Shown: one piece after another, positions 44,936-57,638 of the stretch
Position numbering within the stretch: position 1 is the first letter of the stretch
Layout: every line of letters begins with the position of its first letter
Source of the DNA: Undaria pinnatifida
Taxonomy: Eukaryota; Sar; Phaeophyceae; Laminariales; Alariaceae
Direction: 5' to 3'
DNA: 64,000 nt
NCBI GenBank assembly: GCA_012845835.1
Contig: JABAKD010000001.1
Span: 12,477,501 to 12,541,500 of the forward strand
The notes under the pieces: model-generated
The model's database searches: none
What the model saw: the letters and a program-made list of their open reading frames with translations, nothing else
Told to the model about the DNA's origin: nothing
Made by a program: the position numbers and the translations under genes

Positions 44936-47900
44936 CCCCGAAATATGTAGCTGCACCTTTGTCTTTCACGCAGCGCTAGCACGGGGAGACGCATGCTACC
45001 GAACAGGTGCTCCTACATTGTTTGGGCTTGCTCGCCTTGGGTACTGGGTACCTCACCAGAAAGTGATTAGGACCGAAATGGCATCCGCGGAGGAACCCGG
45101 GCAACCCGTATCGCAGAATGCGCAAGGAGGTATAAGGCGAAGGGTGGGATCATCACGGATGCCTGGGTGTTACCGTGTCGTTGCAAGTTCAGAGTGTTGC
45201 TTGAATCGTGCATGTCCACGCGTTTCAGAATGCTGCATAATTGCCGTGCGGGTATGTATTTCACAAACCGTAAAATTGTGGCTACCTACCGGTATGCCGT
45301 TTAGAGCTCGAGAAGCGGACGTTCCTCTAAGTCCGAGACACCCCATTCCTTACGTATGGGGGGTACAACCCAGCGTTTGTGACAGACCCACCCAAGAAAC
45401 AACGCCGTGTTTCTGGGGCGATCGATGACCAAATTTTGCCAAGTCCACGGGGCTGCTAAATTTGCTCAGGGTTAGAAGTGGGAGATCTCTGGTCTGTATA
45501 CAACCGCGCTGGAGCTGTCCTACGTCTCTCGGGTTGCTGTCCGTGCTCTGGGTGAACTATATAGAAAATACCCCGATTTCGCCGACAAGGGGAAAAAGCG
45601 ATCGCGCAACCCTATGATATTATTCATTCGTATGTTGTAGCCTAGGGGAGACACGTACGTGCTACGATAGAGGTGCATCGCGATTTTTCTGAGGTTTCTC
45701 AATTTTGGGAGCTCACTAACTCACCCTAGCCCTGTCTTGGAGAAAAATAAGACTGCTACCGAATATAAATTCCGTGGCAAAGGTACACAACGACACTCTT
45801 GCGAAAAAAACGGTATGTTCCGACAATTTTGGGTTAAGGAGGCCCGGCATTCAGAAACCATTCCAGACGGAAAGTACTACCCCTGTATCATAGCTCCTGC
45901 AAGGCCAAGCGGCAACGAAAATTTTGTAGCTCAAGTCAGCAGGATTCCAACTACAGGTAAGAGCCTCCCTCTTTCACCTACCTGCGTGTCCGAAAGTGCC
46001 GTTAATGCCGTCGCGTTGCGATCATAGGCTGCTGCTACATGCACCTACCTGAGTTGATTTTTTTGTCCATTTCTGTTCGGCGTGCTGTCTTGCCGCATGT
46101 TTTCGTGCTGTGTCATTTGCTCGTTGTTCCACCTGTCATACATATGCATATATACTTGCTTAGGCCTATGAGATACCCGTGCATTCTTGGACGCCAGTCA
46201 ATGTAATATGTGCTGCTACGATACCAAATTATTCTTAACCTAAGTATACGTGCAGATCAAACCGCGAGAAGAGAGCGAGCTATAAAATCCGAAAAAAAAT
46301 CGACACACCCAGCTACCGATCTAGAATAGCGACAGCGTGGCCCATTTGGCTACTCAGCCCGAGAGGCCACCAGTCCACCGTCGGACCATTGGGGGGGTAG
46401 ACTAAAATGCCATGCTATGTCACAGTGGATACATCCATCTTCGGAGCGTTTGCCAACGTAACAACCTCTATACATCGCACCAAATCTCGACTTCGGAAAG
46501 CATTGCACGTGCAACAACCCGATGAACAATCGTGTAAAAGGTTTCGCGTTACCGCAAAAACTGATACTCACAAGTGGTGAGAATGCCAACGCATTGAGCA
46601 ATTCTTCGGTTGAAAACCTTGTCAGTTCAGGCCCACTATATGCACACGAACCCCATTTCCTGTGGTCCACCGGTGTAACTTATAGCCGGCTCCTGCATAT
46701 CAACGCCAAGTAAGTGTTAATGGGGTACCATGGGACTCTGGTGCTCTGCTGTTCTGTCTGTGGCATGTTTTGTCACCAACCGTTCCCCGTTGTTCTCCTA
46801 TAGTCTACCTGTTTTTGTCAAGTCCTGTAAAAATCTGATATTATACCATGGTCCAGTCAGCGGAGTATTTTGTTGCTGTGATACATCCATACGATGGGGA
46901 TCGCATTCTAGCGTGATAGGTCGGCAACAACAATTTCCGCACTAAAATGTGTCCCCGCAATATTTCCCCTTTATTGAGGTATCGCACTACTCCACTACTG
47001 CAGTGGACATCGCTTTATTGACATCCGTCGGGGAAATTAGAGGAAATTTGCTACGAACACCCTATTCGTTTGACGCTCGGTCAAGGAATAGTAAGGGAAT
47101 TACCCGCCCTCTCATGTATGCATACCCCCTGTTGGTAGTATCTATATCAGAAACATTGTACGAAGCTACAGTGCGGTACCGCAGTCAAGTGGGATATACG
47201 GGGAGAAATCGGATGGCATGCTACCCTGAGTAGTGCGGGGGGCGCACCAACATTCAATGAGGATTGTAGCTGTCCACGCAAAGTAATGATTGAGGGATCA
47301 AGGCCACTAAAACCCCTTACGACACACCGATGTACAGCAGAATGGACAAGCGGAGGTGGGTTTAATTGTCCATTCAATGTATAACATGTAAGTCGGTACT
47401 AGAGTAGTTACAGCGCCCAGCCGCAAAGCTCGCATGCATGCACCCATCATTATGCATAGTTGTCCCACATATATATTGCAATTGTGCTTCAGCAGCCCCT
47501 CGTAGCGGGATTACCCTAAATCAAATACCGTCTGCAACACCAATTATCACCCTGCACTAAAGGTTGCTGGGTATAGTAGATAATCGTGAGCTCCCGAACG
47601 CGCGAACGCCTACTTACCCCGCTGGTTTGAAAGTATATGCCTGGGCGCCTTGACCCAGTTCAAACGGCAGGTGGCCTCCTCGGGGTTTTTGCATTCCGCG
47701 AAATACTCCGGGGAACCAATACTTGTTGGAACTTGCGTGATGAACGACGTCACCGCAGCAGTCCGTCGCCCCGGTGGTCTAGTGGTCGAAATCTCGGTAT
47801 GGAGAGTCAACACTTTGAAGACGCATCAATTGCGGAAAGCGCTTATTTGCATGGGTAAGCACGTTTGGTCTCAAGTCGACGCGCGGGAAGAAATTGCTGC

Positions 47901-49229
47901 ATCACTCTCGCGATGAAGCTGAAGGCGCGTACCGCAGTGGGGAAGTGTGGTGAAGATCCTGTCTAGTTATTTCGCGTTGGAGTTTCATCGAGGGAGGAAA
48001 AAGGGGAAATAAAAAGTGTGCAATTTCTAGAAGTGATGAGTGAAGTCACGAATTGAAACCGATAGAGTAATCCCTTTATCGATTTTCTCAAACCCTTTTC
48101 CTACCGCCTGTTGGCACTTACTTGTTGCCTTCTGTGTAGGTGGAGATGGTGTTTTCTTTCGTGATGATTTCGAGTCGAGAACATCCCGCTTTTGCGCGAT
48201 AGCCGTACTAGATTGGGACCGGTGTCACCTGAGTGTTGCATTAACCCGACCGGTCGATTGCCAACCAGCTACAGAAAGGTCGTCAACACGATTAACAACA
48301 ACATACATGTCTTATTGCATACGTTAAAAAAGCCGAAGACGCCTTCGCGAGACATCGCCTGTTTCTACTGTAAACAATTAGGAGTATTCCCATGTGACCA
48401 ATTTTCGCAAGGAGCGGACTTATTTTGTACCATCCGCCCACTGGAGGTCAATGAATATTGACCGCATACTTTGGCCCCCAATTACAGCAGTCGGTAGAGG
48501 TCAAGTCTTATAAGGCTATTAAAGGGGGGGGGGGGGGGGTTGTTGATTGCGGAGTACACAGAGAAAACGAAACACATATTATTGTACTCGTTCTAGCGTC
48601 CGCGAGATATTTTACCTTTCAAAAGATACCGATGAAACGTGGCCCAGGTATGAATAAACTGCTCACCACTGTGTATATTGTAAGGGTTGCGCAAATACGG
48701 TAATTTCAATATTTTAGTGTTTTTGCCACGTGTATGTTAATGGTTCTGAGCCGTGCCGAGTTTTGGATTCCCGCCTACTCGTCAACCCACCAGCTCGAGG
48801 CTCAACAAGAACCAAAGAAATATGACGGCATACACAAAAGCGAAAGCACAACGTCTTGCCTGATGTGGGTTATCGTGGGCCCGCCAAACAGGCGGGCAGC
48901 TCAACCAATATGACAGAAAATGTTCACTATCAGTAACGCACTGTTAAGACTGCTAGGCCAAATCGAATCGTGATGCACGGGGTTAACGTTTCTATACCTG
49001 CAATAGACTACGAGGGGATTGCTACAAAAACAGATAGTGCCGACACTTGAAACAAGTTTCAAAATAGGTAATTCCTGCGACCCTTTGAAATCCAAACCAA
49101 TGGTTGATGCACCATTCATGTTTACTTTACGACAAGGCACACATCTGACACGAAGTTCGTCAACGTAGCACCGTCTGTTTGTTTTAGGGACCTGTCTTCA
49201 CTCCGTACGTTGCTCTCTGCTTTCTCCGC
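44936..49229. other. No confident gene; possible exon relics
   Basis: At 45740-45959 a short frame ends at ACAG|GTAAGAG, a good donor. At 46522-46710 another ends at CCAA|GTAAGT and is followed by a pyrimidine-rich stretch and CTATAG. The latter stretch resembles 11555-11625. These may be exons of decayed or unrecognised genes. A run of 16 G lies at 48524-48539. Nothing else is assigned. Confidence 0.35.
48524..48539. repeat. Homopolymer run of 16 G
   Basis: This isolated G run lies outside the C-rich array. On the complement strand it would be a poly-C tract like those at 14-16 kb. Confidence 0.85.
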
Positions 49230-49392
49230 TGCTGTTTTGTTGTTCACGTCATACTTCATTTGTTCCAGGGCCCTCAGCAGAATACAAACGTGCTGTGTAC
49301 GTGACTCGACGACGTCAAATTGGACGAGACGGCGATCTCAGTACTTTATCTGAGTCGATCCGAGATCAAATTCAACACTGAAATATGGGCGG
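49230..49392 (+). promoter_or_regulatory. Conserved 5' block of WW gene 2 (leader and proposed exon 1)
   Basis: It aligns with 18690-18863 and ends in the same CGG|GTGAGA donor. An ATG at 49385, eight bases before the donor, is in the phase required by exon 2 (ATG GGC GG|G TAT). In this copy the upstream frame has a stop just before that ATG, so the block would be mostly leader. Confidence 0.4.
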
Positions 49393-52300
49393 GTGAGACG
49401 ACCCACTTACACCTTTCGTGATGCAAACACTAAAAAGACATCCATAACCTCCTCGGTTAGAGGATAATCGATACTTCACGTATTTGCAGCCCTTACCTCC
49501 AGCTTTAGATTTGTTTTCAATATTTCCTGTTCTTATTAATATTCATCAGCGTTTAGTTGAGATGTATCCTTAGGTGCGGCTTGGCCGTGGGTCTGTCTTG
49601 CACCTAGATGGGTTGGGGACATTGATCTACAACGATTGGGTCGCGAAACGTGTATGCATCGCTGTGTGTCAAGATGATGGTTGTCTACCGTGAGCAGCGA
49701 GGAAACTTAGCAGTTTCCGTTGGTCTTTTCAGCTCAAGTCGCTCAAGGTCCTGGTGTATCACCTCGACCGCGTCAACAGCCACGGACCCAACCCTCTCCA
49801 CACGCATATCCCCGCCCTCGATTGGCAGGTATGACCAGCGTGACTTGGATAGGGTGAGGTTCATGAACAGCGTTAACACCTCGAGGAGCGGGAAGAAGGA
49901 CAGCTACAACGCGCTCTCGACAAGGCCGGCACTCGGGGCGTACGCGCGTGAACTCCAGTCCGATTGTACCGTTCCAAGCCACACTCCCAACAACACTAGC
50001 ACCACGAACATCATGCACGGCATGAAAAACACGAAGACTTCGATGAAAGGCAAGACGGTCAACTACCACTCGCCCGCGGAAGCACCGAGGATAGCGTCAT
50101 ACCCGATTTCCGTTTCATCGAACGAGATTGATTCGAAGTTCAGTCCTGACAGCATTAACTCCACAAGGAGCACAACATACACGAACAGTGGAGAGGACCA
50201 ATTTAACGGCAAGACCGGTACGGAGAGCTATTGCGACCAACCCACGGCAGCTCCTGTGAGCGCGACGCACTCGGGCTCCTTTCTACCGGGCCAAACCCAC
50301 TCGAACGTCACGCGGGGCATAGACGCCATATATAGGACACACGGCAGAAACAATGAGAACAACATCAATAATGTACAAGACATCGAGCAGGGCGGCTACC
50401 ACCCGTCCGCAGCGCCTCTTCGACGCCCGGCCTACCCAAGCTCCTTCAGGTCTGAAGGTATCGATTCGAGCTGCTCAGACAACATGTATTCCATGAATAG
50501 TCTGAATGATGCGGCGAAACGGAGCACCGTGAGGAACAGCCGGACGAATACCTACCGTAAACAAACGCCGATGCGGACAACCACCACATATCCCAGCGCC
50601 TTCCAGACGGACGAGATGAACTCGAGCTTCAATCCAAATGTCGACACAGGGTACAATACGACCAGCATGAGCAACGCCAACGCCACGATGAATGGCAATA
50701 TCAACAACAACTACCAGACCGCGGCACCTCAAGCAGGCCGGACGTGTTCGACCGAATCCCGGTCTGGCCCTGTCGACTCGAGCTTCGCGAACAACACTAT
50801 CCACGTGATCAATCCCATGAACAACGCGAAGACCACCGAGAAAGCCAAAGCGCGCAACTACAAACAACCCACGGCACTATCGGCAAGCGCTACATATCCA
50901 GGAGATCTCCAGTCTAGAGGGCGCGACTCCGGCTTCACTGACATTATGTACACCACGAATAGCACGAACAAGGCCAACAAACTGAACACCACGCCCAATA
51001 GTATGGAGGGCACCTCCTGTCCACCCGCACCGTCTCCGACAACAAATGCGTATCACGGCGCATCCGAAATCAACGAAGTCGACTCAAGCTTCACCAATAA
51101 CGCGCGTTTCGTGTACGACACGATCAGCACGAACAACGCGAACACAACTAATTACGGCTCAAAATACAACCAGCATCAACGAACGGCACCTGATGCGAGA
51201 ACGACGTATCCGACCGCTTCCTGGCCTAGCGAGGTCGACGCCAGCTTCACGCAAACCCCAAACACAGATGAGAGGATCAAGAGCATTAACAGCGCCACAA
51301 CTACCAAGAGCACCATGGCGAGCAATTACCACCAGATCATGGAACCTCCAGCAAGCGCACCGTCCCCGAGCACCAATCGACTATGCGAGATCGGCACAAA
51401 CTCCGGCTTCGTCAACGACAACAACATGTACCTCACACAAAGCATGAACGACATCAACACCACTAAAAGCGGTCGGGAGGGTAACTACGACTCTTCCATG
51501 GTATCCCCGCCAGTCACCGGGCGGTCGACGAAGGTTCAGTCTAGCGACGTCGACATACGCACCGGTATGAATGCGGCAGCATGGGAAGAACACCTCGACC
51601 TAGCAACAGGCACGAAGTATTTCTACAACAACATCACTATGAAGGTGAGCCGCTCGACATGCGTATGAAGGCGTCAGTACACATATGCATCTGTTCGTCT
51701 TTTGCTTCTGAAGTCCCCTTGTCAAACATGTTGACGAAATAATCAGAGATAATGACGGTGGTCAGACGATCAACGGTGTACGCCGCCGGAATTGACAGGT
51801 ATCATCCCCGCCCGGATACCGTTTATGGTGTACACGACGTACGCTGCCTTCTTCGTCTTGCTTGCGCACGATAGATATCGCCTCCACGGAAAAACCACAC
51901 AAGTAGGTCGTTGCGCTTCTGTAAGACGAGGGGCCATCACGATATTCCAGTCGCGTTAGACGATATAGCACACTCCGTTGGGTACACAACGTGAGGCGAT
52001 CCCAAACCAACGGCCGACCGTGATAGATTTTTTTTTTTTTGCGAGGGGTTTGCCTTGCTACAGTCGTCCCACGGTGGAGGTTGCATGCTTTGGCCTACAA
52101 CGTTGTGACCGATTGAGCTACTCAAATGGGGAACTGTCGGATAATGTGATGTGATAATATTACGAACATATTTGTTTTGGGACTAGAGCAGGAAAAAATG
52201 CTCGGGTTGCGCATACGAATGTATCCCAAGAAATGTACTTTGGAATAGATATTGAGCTCGTCGCGATGGTGGCTAAGAAACGTCTGCTGCACCGCTAGCG

Positions 52301-53095
52301 CGGAGGACTCGCGTGTTGCTTGCCCATGTTCAAGGGCTACATCTGGGCGACATCGCTCGAGGTTTTGCGTGATGAAGTTCGATACATCACTCCAACCCAC
52401 CACCAATTGCGCGCTTCTCCCGCATGAAAGCATACTAGAGTCCTTCGTTCGGGATAACGTTCCACCTTATCCAAGAAACGCGCCCCGGAAAATGGATGAA
52501 AATAATCCACCGCCCAATTCTAATGACCGGTACGTGTGTAAAAACATTTGTTTCTCCTCTTTTCCTGAAACATGGGGATCGCAAACAAGATGTGGGGGAT
52601 ATGCCTACCAGTGTAGTAGCCGGAACAATGGAGCTGAAATGTCATTGATAAAGCGACCACTAGTTGCCGCCGTTGGAGCAATATTCCCAGTTCATGGCGC
52701 TCCCTCATCGAGGAACAAATGCGGATCAATGAACCACTACTGCGACCGTAGAGGACATATTTGCCATTCAAGATCCGTCAAAATTGTTTGAAACCTGCAT
52801 AATGTCAGCAGGCGTGGGTGGACGAACAAATAAGTAACCCCCCTCCCCCTTATCTCCCTACCGCTTTTGTATGCATGCTTTCACAACCCAGTCAACTTGG
52901 GAACAACCCAGGGAAATGGTGAAAATGATGCCTCCGCCGCCGCCGTCGCCACCGCCGATGGCGCCGATCATCAAGAAGCGTGAACAAGACCTGTGGTTCA
53001 GGGTTCGTGATAGCAAGGGAAGGAAGCGGTGGTACAACGAAATCACGAGAAGGTCACAGGTTGAGAGGCCGGACTGTCTCAGAAAGTACAGGTAG
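49385..53095 (+). CDS. WW-domain protein with Asn/Ser/Thr-rich repeats, gene 2 (three-exon model)
   Basis: Proposed join is 49385-49392, 49829-51644 and 52892-53095, about 675 residues. Exons 2 and 3 are firm. They meet in frame at AAG|GTGAGC...CCCAG|TCA and give WW domain 1 (AWEEH, TKYFYNNIT, then STWEQP), the linker PPPPPSPPPM and a second WW-like segment (WFRVRD, RWYNEIT, SQVERP). About eleven diverged ~55-residue repeats precede it, four more than in gene 1. Their anchors resemble TYPSAFQ-x-x-E-x-x-SSF, and each is followed by an Asn/Thr-rich stretch. The acceptor GGCAG|GTATGACC matches that of gene 1. The 8-base first exon is tentative. An alternative is that the frame continues upstream of 49829, where it stays open. 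WW domains recognise Pro-rich peptides; location and partners are unknown. Confidence 0.65.
49829..51644 (+). CDS. WW gene 2, exon 2 (repeat region and first half of WW domain)
   Basis: The frame is open for 605 codons after one split-codon base. It has high G/C third positions and no stops, in contrast to its surroundings. Repeat anchors include YPSSFRSEGIDSS, YPSAFQTDEMNSSF, SGPVDSSF, INEVDSSF and WPSEVDASF. The composition is dominated by Asn, Thr and Ser, with few hydrophobics apart from the anchor Tyr and Phe, as expected of a disordered chain. It ends AAAWEEHLDLATGTKYFYNN then ITMK directly at GTGAGC. Confidence 0.75.
51645..52891 (+). other. Intron 2 of WW gene 2 (1247 bp)
   Basis: The donor is AAG|GTGAGC and the acceptor ACCCAG|TCA, phase 0, at the same codon as in gene 1. 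A run of 13 T lies near 52028. A 179-codon frame at 52252-52791 inside the intron has no domain and no counterpart in the intron of gene 1. Confidence 0.8.
52892..53095 (+). CDS. WW gene 2, exon 3 (WW end, Pro-rich linker, degenerate second WW)
   Basis: It encodes 67 residues plus TAG, the same length as in gene 1. The order is STWEQP, MMPPPPPSPPPMAP, DLWFRVRD, GRKRWYNEIT, SQVERP and CLRKYR. Substitutions relative to gene 1 are mostly conservative, and the WW fold residues (first Trp, WYNE, Pro) are kept while the binding Trp is Val. Confidence 0.8.
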   Translation, partial: STWEQPREMVKMMPPPPPSPPPMAPIIKKREQDLWFRVRDSKGRKRWYNEITRRSQVERPDCLRKYR

Positions 53096-56000
53096 TTTGT
53101 CTACGGCGACACATGATTCAGGGGCGATGCCGTGATGGTAACCCTAAGCAGTGCCAAAATGATGCGGTACCACGAAACTTGATGGAGAACAGACGCCACG
53201 GCATCTCTGTCTCACATGTGACGGGATATTTGCGGGGACGTGTGCAGGCTTAAGACGCAAGAAGCTTGGACGGCAAGAGGGCAAATATGTTTCACAGTTA
53301 TGTCGCCGTACGGTATAAAGGAGCATCACAACCATCGCTTTTTCACGGGTATTCCAGGCTATTGCGCAGCGGTAATTTGCGGGTATGTGATTGGTCTTTT
53401 ATAATCTACATGAGGTTCCACGGGCAATAACGCGCTATCAACACGGGGTTGTGTTGCTGGTATTTAAGGAGGAATTTGGTTGGTCATGGTGACGCGTTGC
53501 GGTACACGGTCGGGTGGAAAGCCATGTCGCCACAAATCTCGACACAAAGTTATGGTTCCTGTTGTACACGAATCGTGATCAGTTTCGGGCTTCAAAACAG
53601 TATCCTATCGTATCAGGAGGGGAGATGTGCGTGTATTGACGGGAATGCCACAGGGGAGACTCGAAAAGGCTGTTGCAGGAAAGCATGATGAGGTGTATCT
53701 TCAAATATAAATCACACCTCAAACATGTGACGACCTAGGTAAACTAGAAAGTCTAGATCATCTACAACAGATCCTCTACATATCCCGTTCTAAGATTACG
53801 TACAGGATTCATGTATACCCAACTGCAGTTTTGTTTGCTAGATTATAGATATTGTATGGCTCCCACCGGGTAACGTGAGGTAGATAGATCACACCGATCT
53901 TGCCCAAAATTTCTAGATCATCGCATGTGAGGATTGGTGATTGTCGGACGTGTGAGATGTTTCTAACGGACAGGGAAGGTCACCTGAGGAAGCACCCGTG
54001 TACATTGATATGCTCGGTCGATCGGGTCGATCACGTTCGATCAATCGTGTGCCTAGCCAATGGGACCGCTCCGTCGGGTAGCTCTTACGACATGTTTTAC
54101 GTTGGGGGTTTTCGACAGACCACTTCTTCGCCGTATCATCGTTTGTGCAGGCCATTCCCCAAACAGATGTTGCCATGTGCAACTGATCATGGTGTCGTTT
54201 GTATGTTGGAGGCCCCGACCTCCTTCTGCGGAAGGGTAAGAGTAGCGACTGCTATTCACACCTGTTGCTTATAACATATTTTAGGCAGGCGTTTGCTAGG
54301 GTGCGGGGATTGAAGCTACCGGACATGATTGCTGGACCACGTGGTTGATGCGGCAACACCGCAAAATATACCTGCCTAAAGGTCACTAATTCGATATCTC
54401 ACGCTACGGTTCTCGCACGCAATGCACGGCGTGACGACCCCAGGCTGTTGAGAGATGAGATAAGGCCATCAAGGGATGCTAGAGTCGGTGTTCTTTCTTT
54501 TTTAACGATGGATGCCTTGGTATTACCGTTGGGCACAGCGGTTTGCATCGGGTATGTAGAGACCGGTGGACAAGCTCGGCAGGACTGCCTCCAAACCAGG
54601 AATCATCGAAAGTCCGTGCGTGTTGAGCAAGGCCGCTAGTATGTTCATCATATACGATTTTGTTATTAACATAGTCCTTGTTCATGTTGACTAAAGCTGG
54701 TATGGTGCCGCCGAAAAACTCTTTGACGACTGAAGCTCGGAGCACTACAGTCATAGCAGTACGGGTTTATATCCAACAATGCCGCCCTCCGTTTTGATGC
54801 ACGTATGGCTTGCGGGCCCATTGCTGCATTGTGGGGAAGACGCCACTACAGTCCCAAAGTGCCCACATAGCTGCGCCGGAAAGGGGGGAAGACAGAACAT
54901 AATTACAAGCATTACACGGTGTTTGGTTCTATCTCACCTGCCTAGTACATTTAAGAAATGACGTATTAGCAGTGTTCCCTTTTGGCGGTGTTTCTAGGTT
55001 GTAGGCGAAAGGGAACAGATCACCCCAGCGCCCCCTACGTTCTTCGCGACTAGACGGCCAATAATGATTGTAGAGGAACCTGTCTCTGAGATTTTTTTTC
55101 TCTTTCTCGATTTTCCTTTGCGGGTTGTGGGGGTTATTGTTCGTGTTTATCTTGATGCTTGTCTGTGGGGACTATTGTTCGTGTTTATCAACAATCGTCT
55201 CAGTCCCCTCAGTCTGCACTTGTTTGCTGTAGTGGTTGTGGTTGTGGATGGGACGTCCATGTCCCACATTTACACGCCCGATCCAGTTGCCAATTGGGCG
55301 TTTTTCGACATTTTTTTGCGGGATTGGGAGAGCGTGTTCGAGGCATGGCACGCTCGAAGCCATTTTGTGCGAATGAGAAAAATAGTTTTTCTCAGATTCC
55401 AGAGCAGATAGATGGGGGGGTAGGGCTTCTTTTGTGCCGTTTCAAAATTCTCTAAAATGTTCCGCAAACAATGGCGATCTTGTTAAACTTGTGTCGTATG
55501 CGCCAGGTTGGTCTACATAGTGAACTGGAGATGTTTTGTATATGTGGTTTATGATGTCGACCGCACTGACTGTATATCTTTCGGTGCACTACATTGTAGA
55601 TTGATTCATCTACTCTTCGGCAGTGTCGTTGGTTGCGCACCAGTTGTTCCATCATGAGCGTCGGTACAATGCGGGAATTTGAGCCAACTTTGTTTTGATT
55701 GTTGTCGTCATTTATGGACGTTTAATCTTGCTTGGTGCATGTTGTTGTAGCCGTTTGTCGTTGTTTCCTGCATTGGCAGAGTTTGGACGCGCTTCCAGGG
55801 CACCGAAGTAGTATGCTGTGATTTCAAGCTGAACGTTTTAGGTACTATGTGGGGTGGTCATGTCCGCCGTTGTTTTTTCATATTTTTGGTTCCAACGATG
55901 TATTTTCCCTTTTTTTCAGTAAAATTGAAGCTCTGTTTTGACAACGCCGTAAACCCGGTACACCTCCCAAAGGCATATCTTAATGGCAAACAAAGTACCA

Positions 56001-57020
56001 AGACGTTCGTATGTATCATCCCGTGCACAACCAGTTATCTGTACCCGGCTTTCACGACATCTGCGATGGACAGGAACGACCCATGATGATCTGGCCGAGT
56101 CCGTCCACGACCCCGTACTCACAAACTCGAACGATCTTGGCGTATCGAAATCCCAGTTTTTTGTATGACAATATACGGGCTTGGGTAGTAACATCGGGCA
56201 TTAACTCAACACGTTTCTGATATGTCGATTTTCACGTACGATGGCGAGTGTGCTAGCTTAAAGGCGCTAAAATATTGGGGCCCTTTTGGAGTGGCCTGAC
56301 GCGTCCATCGACCACCAAGACACACAAGTTGGCGACAATTATAGATATATTTATGCTCCCCCCCCAAAACACGTTAGTCCTAGTATAGTCTAGATCTGCA
56401 CCTGCCACCTACCTGAGAAATACCAGATATATTTTAGCGAAAAGCAGATTAATCATGATTAAAAATGCGCCAGAGGCAATCATGTGGTGGCCAATGTAGC
56501 ACAACTCGTACATACATCGAGCAGCAAACTCTATTATGTAGTAGCTATTGACGCTTATTTCGGGATACGCCACGATAACCGCTAGATGTTAGGCGTTGCC
56601 TGATGGGTGGTTAACGTTTAGACGGGCTGGTTCCCTTGGAGACCATGGGTCTAAAACGGGTCCCCACCGTCCAGCGCAAGATTCCAAAGTATGTTCGTTC
56701 GTTCGTTAGCGTCCGATAAAGGTTTCAACTAGGGGGGGGAGGAACTCGAAATTTCTATCGTCACATTTTCGGCCGAGGCCACCTATCCGTTGAGCATTCG
56801 GCATCGCCATTATGATCAACACGAAGTTCAATTTATGGCGCCGTCGATGCCCCACCACCACCCCTTACCATTACACCTCCAAGCCGGCGTTCGTGCTGTA
56901 TCGCTGCCATGCCTCGCACATTGGCAACACAAAAATTGAAGACCTGTTTACGTTGGTTGTGTGGGGTGCAAACGGGTAGAAAATGTAGCAACGGCCTAGG
57001 GAGAAGAACACCAACGCGCG
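53096..57020. other. No gene recognised
   Basis: Frames up to 124 codons have no domain. One at 53900-54274 has a C-x2-C-x9-H-x3-H spacing that falls short of a C2H2 finger. The 3' untranslated region of WW gene 2 presumably lies at the left end. Confidence 0.4.
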
Positions 57021-57638
57021 ATGACACAAACATTGTGTCATGTGGTACAATACAATAAGTCAATCGGGGTCTTTTTACGGGTGGGCGTCTCCGCGCAGGT
57101 CGGGGTCTTGGGAAGGAGCCTGCAAAACAGCAACGGGTCCCAAATGATATTACTCCCCATTACCGCACAGGTAGCGGCGTCTCCGCACAAGGGTGCGAAG
57201 ACCTCGATATTCTCGGCTAGATTGAGCAATACCACAAGTGATACCCAGTCGTCTGCGCAGGACGTATTGTGTTATGCTGCGGGAGTTTGTATCGTGAGTT
57301 CCACGGCTGCTCTTTGGCACCGTGACGGTGCTCGATTTTGTTTATCCTTTGTCAATATTCCGGTCGGGATCTTGGCAAGGGGCCTGCAAAACAACAACGG
57401 GTCCCAAACTGTATTACTCCCCATTACCGCACAGGTAGCGGGGGCTCCGCACAAGGGTGCGAAGACCTCGATATCTTCAGCTAGATTGAGCAATACCACA
57501 AGTGATATCCAGTCGTTTGCGCAGGACAGAATGTGTTGCGCTGCGGGAGTTTGTATCGTAAGTTCCACGGCTGCTTTTTGGCACCGTGACGGTGCTCGAT
57601 TTTGTTTTTCCCTTGTCGGCATTTCGAGTTCTCATTGA
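57021..57638 (+). other. 205-codon ATG frame made of an 88-residue tandem duplication
   Basis: A frame beginning with ATG is open across two copies of a 264-bp unit (from 57099 and 57363), so the duplication preserves register. Each unit contains LLPITAQVA, PHKGAKTSI, SARLSNTTSD and WHRDGARFC. By eye most differences between copies change the residue, and minus-strand frames covering the same bases are also open. This argues against strong purifying selection on either strand. The frame could be a young gene or open by chance. No family is recognised. Confidence 0.3.
57099..57626. repeat. 264-bp tandem duplication
   Basis: Two direct copies abut, with stretches such as CTCCCCATTACCGCACAGGT and AGATTGAGCAATACCACAAG identical in both. 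The unit length is a multiple of three. Confidence 0.85.

Noticed and set aside
44625-45428. 267-codon plus-strand frame
   Set aside because: It lacks an initiating ATG at its start, runs antisense through an inverted family A copy and shows no domain. Its length alone is suggestive but not enough.
47770-47800. tRNA-like GGTGGTCTAGTGGTCG
   Set aside because: It resembles a tRNA D-arm or A box, but no B box or T arm follows at the right distance.
48192-48461. Possible retroviral-type zinc knuckle (CFYCKQLGVFPC)
   Set aside because: The His of the CCHC pattern is missing and no gag, protease or RT sequence is nearby.
52252-52791. 179-codon frame inside intron 2 of WW gene 2
   Set aside because: It has no counterpart in the intron of gene 1 and no recognisable domain. 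Its length is compatible with chance.
53900-54274. Possible C2H2 zinc finger (CRTC...HLRKH)
   Set aside because: Spacing between the Cys and His pairs is three residues short of the classical finger. There is only one instance and no gene support.
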